Shown: piece after piece, positions 61,745 to 64,000 of the stretch
Position numbering within the stretch: position 1 is the first letter of the stretch
Layout of the letters: every line of letters begins with the position of its first letter
Assembly: GCF_003987395.1 (NCBI RefSeq)
Contig: NZ_PIPT01000005.1
Span: 124,001 to 188,000 of the forward strand
Direction of reading: 5' to 3'
DNA length: 64,000 nt
DNA from: Pseudidiomarina aquimaris
Lineage (GTDB): Bacteria; Pseudomonadota; Gammaproteobacteria; Enterobacterales; Alteromonadaceae
The notes under the pieces: generated by a model
The model's input: only the letters and a program-made list of their open reading frames with translations
The model's database searches: none
Told to the model about the DNA's origin: nothing
Position numbers and translations under genes: made by a program

Positions 61745-64000
61745 ATGACTACATTCCTCGAAGAGTTGAAGCTGAGTCGCTTGGCGATTGCTATGGGCTG
61801 CGTTTTTGCCGCAACTAGCCCAGCAGCATTTGCGCAAGACACCGGCTCTGACGACGAAAACGATAATGCGGTTGCAGAAGAGCCGCAAGAAAAAATCCAA
61901 GTACTTGGTTCGCGTATTCGCACTGATGGTTTAGACCAAGCGGCGCCTGTAGAGATCATCAATGCGAGTGACGCGGTTGACCAAGGTCTTGTCACTCTAG
62001 GTGACTTGCTGCGCACCTCAACTGTAGCAGCTGGTTCAAACCAGATCACCGCTGCGACTTCTACTGCATTCGTAACTGAAGGTGGTACAGGTACTGAAAC
62101 CTTCTCACTTCGCGGCCTCGGCGCAAACCGTACTCTCGTACTCTTGAATGGCCGTCGTATCGGTCCTGCGGGTACGCGTGGTCAGGTTTCTGCGTTTGAC
62201 TTAAACATCATGCCTTTGTCTGCCGTTGAGCGTGTTGAGATCCTGAAAGATGGTGCCTCTTCACTATATGGTTCTGATGCGGTTGCAGGTGTTGTGAACA
62301 TCATCACCAAATCAGGTGATGAAAGTAGCCTCAACTTGAACATGAGTCAGCCGATGGACGACGGCGGTGCGCAGTTCCGCCTAAGCGGTACTATGGGCCG
62401 CAGCTTTGACAGCGGTTCAGTGCGCGTAGTCGGTGACTATCAGCGTACTCAAGAGCTTGCGCGCGGTGACCGTGATGTGTTTGCTTGTGCAAACCCGTAC
62501 TTCTTTGATCCAGACTCAGGTGAGCGTGTTGATGTAGTTGACCCGCGTACCAACGAATACCATTGTAACGACTTACTTTGGGGTCATGTTTGGATTTATG
62601 ATTACTCTGACGAAGTTCCTCCAGGCGCGAAAGCGCAGTACGATTACGATGGCGACTTAGGTCAATACCTCGATTCGTTTAATGAGCGTGCGACCGGCCC
62701 TAACTCAATGCGTACGCCAGAAGGCTGGTACCCAGTTGCTTACGACCGCGAATCTTTCGGCGTAACCAATGCTGACCATCCTTTCCAAGATCTTGAAACC
62801 TTGTCGCCAGAAACCGAAGTCGCAACCGTCTTCGTTGAAGGTGAATACTGGGCATCAGATACCACTACTTTGTACACAGAGGTGTTGCTAAACCGTCGTA
62901 AAACCACCACCAATGGTTATCGTCAGTTCTGGAGCTACATCTACAACGAAAACTTCTTCGCTGGCGATTCGCGCAGTGAAGGGTGGACGGGTGCACAGTG
63001 GTTAAGCCCAACCGCGATCACTGATCATTCTGGTAGTGAAATCACCGTTGATTACCGTCGTTTTGTGGCCGGAATCGAAGGCTCTATTGGCGATTGGTAC
63101 TGGGATATTAACTATCAAGACAGCCGCAGTGACGGTGATTATCAGCAGAAAATCATCTATCAAGACGCTATCTTCGATCAGAACTTCCTAACAGGTTCAT
63201 GTGAAGGCATGGAACTGTCGGTACGTGGCATTCCGTGTAAAGATATTCCATGGCTCGATCCGCAATTCTTGGCGGGTAACATCAGCCCGGAAATGCAAGA
63301 CTTCTTGTTTGGCAGCGAAACCGGTAACACCATCTACGAACAACGTACGCTGGAAGGTATTATCACGGGCGACTTGATGGAGCTTCCAGCTGGCTTTGTC
63401 GGCATGGCTGCAGGCTTGTCATTCCAACAAGATAAAATCAACGATACTCCTGGAGAAGTAACGCTGCAGGGGAACAGTTGGGGCATGTCATCAGCAGGTA
63501 TCACCCGCGGTAAATCACTCACTCGCGCAGCTTTCGCAGAATTACAGATTCCAGTTGTCCGAGATTTACCATTAGTTGAAAGACTCGACGCATCTATTTC
63601 AGGGCGCTTCACTGATGTATCGACTTACGGCAGTGATACAACATACAAAATGGGTTTGAACTGGTCGATTACTGAAGACCTACGCGTTCGAGCATCACAA
63701 GGCACCTCGTTCCGTTCACCAGCGCTGTATGAGCTGTTCTTGAATGACCAAACAAGCTTCGTAGGTCAGCGTATCGACCCATGTGTTCGTTGGGGGCAAG
63801 GCGTTGAGGATGGCAGTACTTCTGACATCGTAGCGGCGAATTGTGCGGCTGACGGTATTCCAGACGATTATCCGGGCGGTGCGATTTCTGCAGAGGTTGT
63901 CACCGGAGGTGGTTTCGGTAAGCTGAAAGCAGAAACCTCAACTGCGCGAACTTTAGGCGTAGTATGGACACCGAGTTTCACTGATTTTGCGATGAGTATT
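61745..64000 (+). CDS. TonB-dependent outer-membrane receptor (partial, 3' end outside window)
   Basis: 752 codons are open from ATG 61745 (AAAGGA upstream) to the window edge. Signal peptide about residues 1-31 (ending AAFAQ). The plug domain shows IQVLGSRIRTDG (about 51-62), ETFSLRGLGANRTLVLLNGRR, VERVEILKDGASSLYGSDAV and VAGVVNIITK. The barrel follows, with cysteine-containing extracellular loops and DLRVRASQGTSFRSPALYELF. The plug is the type seen in large receptors for peptides, glycans or unknown substrates; the ligand is not evident. The Fur-like site hints at iron but does not prove it. Confidence 0.9.
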   Translation, partial: MTTFLEELKLSRLAIAMGCVFAATSPAAFAQDTGSDDENDNAVAEEPQEKIQVLGSRIRTDGLDQAAPVEIINASDAVDQGLVTLGDLLRTSTVAAGSNQITAATSTAFVTEGGTGTETFSLRGLGANRTLVLLNGRRIGPAGTRGQVSAFDLNIMPLSAVERVEILKDGASSLYGSDAVAGVVNIITKSGDESSLNLNMSQPMDDGGAQFRLSGTMGRSFDSGSVRVVGDYQRTQELARGDRDVFACANPYFFDPDSGERVDVVDPRTNEYHCNDLLWGHVWIYDYSDEVPPGAKAQYDYDGDLGQYLDSFNERATGPNSMRTPEGWYPVAYDRESFGVTNADHPFQDLETLSPETEVATVFVEGEYWASDTTTLYTEVLLNRRKTTTNGYRQFWSYIYNENFFAGDSRSEGWTGAQWLSPTAITDHSGSEITVDYRRFVAGIEGSIGDWYWDINYQDSRSDGDYQQKIIYQDAIFDQNFLTGSCEGMELSVRGIPCKDIPWLDPQFLAGNISPEMQDFLFGSETGNTIYEQRTLEGIITGDLMELPAGFVGMAAGLSFQQDKINDTPGEVTLQGNSWGMSSAGITRGKSLTRAAFAELQIPVVRDLPLVERLDASISGRFTDVSTYGSDTTYKMGLNWSITEDLRVRASQGTSFRSPALYELFLNDQTSFVGQRIDPCVRWGQGVEDGSTSDIVAANCAADGIPDDYPGGAISAEVVTGGGFGKLKAETSTARTLGVVWTPSFTDFAMSI

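Overview
The window reads as the chromosome of a marine-type gammaproteobacterium, most probably Alteromonadales and possibly Idiomarinaceae. That placement rests on gene content and order: pdxB-asd-fimV-truA, accD-folC-dedD-cvpA-purF, tig-clpP-clpX-lon-hupB-ppiD, fadI-fadJ beside a moxR/Bat operon, and bamE, recN, nadK, grpE. It is judged from protein resemblance only, and no database search was run. Coding density is high, genes are tightly packed, and most operon ends carry clear hairpin terminators.

Layout. 1-2.6 kb: the tail of an unidentified gene, then a secreted metzincin-like zinc protease on the minus strand. 2.6-7.2 kb: a HIT protein, flavodoxin fldB, yfcL, the tRNA-modification fusion enzyme mnmC, and fabB. 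7.3-17.2 kb: a long plus-strand housekeeping run (pdxB, asd, fimV, truA, accD, folC, dedD, cvpA, purF). 17.2-17.45 kb: a repeat-rich intergenic island with a 39-nt direct repeat and about 15.6 copies of a 7-nt tandem repeat. 17.45-21.7 kb: astB (minus strand) and topA. 21.8-30.0 kb: the most distinctive accessory region, a ten-gene type IVb pilus operon resembling the R64 thin-pilus set (TcpQ-like, secretin, PilO-, PilP-, PilQ-, PilR-, PilS- and PilV-like, a very small pseudopilin-like protein and a TadE-like protein), followed by folD on the opposite strand.

31.0-31.5 kb holds a tRNA operon Pro-Arg-His-Pro with a strong promoter. A GGDEF protein follows, and then the protein quality-control block tig, clpP, clpX, lon, hupB, tRNA-Asp and ppiD (32.8-41.3 kb). 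41.3-48.4 kb is a minus-strand moxR-DUF58-DUF4381-batA-batB/TPR-batD operon, divergent from the beta-oxidation pair fadI-fadJ, which has a FadR-type operator. 52-55 kb has a small membrane protein and a large GGDEF/EAL sensor. 55-60.9 kb has, all on the minus strand, an M16 peptidase, bamE, recN (with a LexA box) and nadK. grpE (with a sigma-32-type promoter) and the first 752 codons of a TonB-dependent receptor end the window.

Regulatory logic readable from sequence: SOS control of recN; heat-shock promoters for grpE and probably lon; fatty-acid control of fadIJ; a palindrome across the hupB promoter; and a structured leader before the TonB receptor in which an upstream 10-nt segment is exactly complementary to the ribosome-binding site and start. 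The pilus operon is the best candidate for an under-described system, because it combines R64-type assembly proteins with a TadE-like protein, an unusually small pseudopilin and a PilV-like tip protein without a shufflon.
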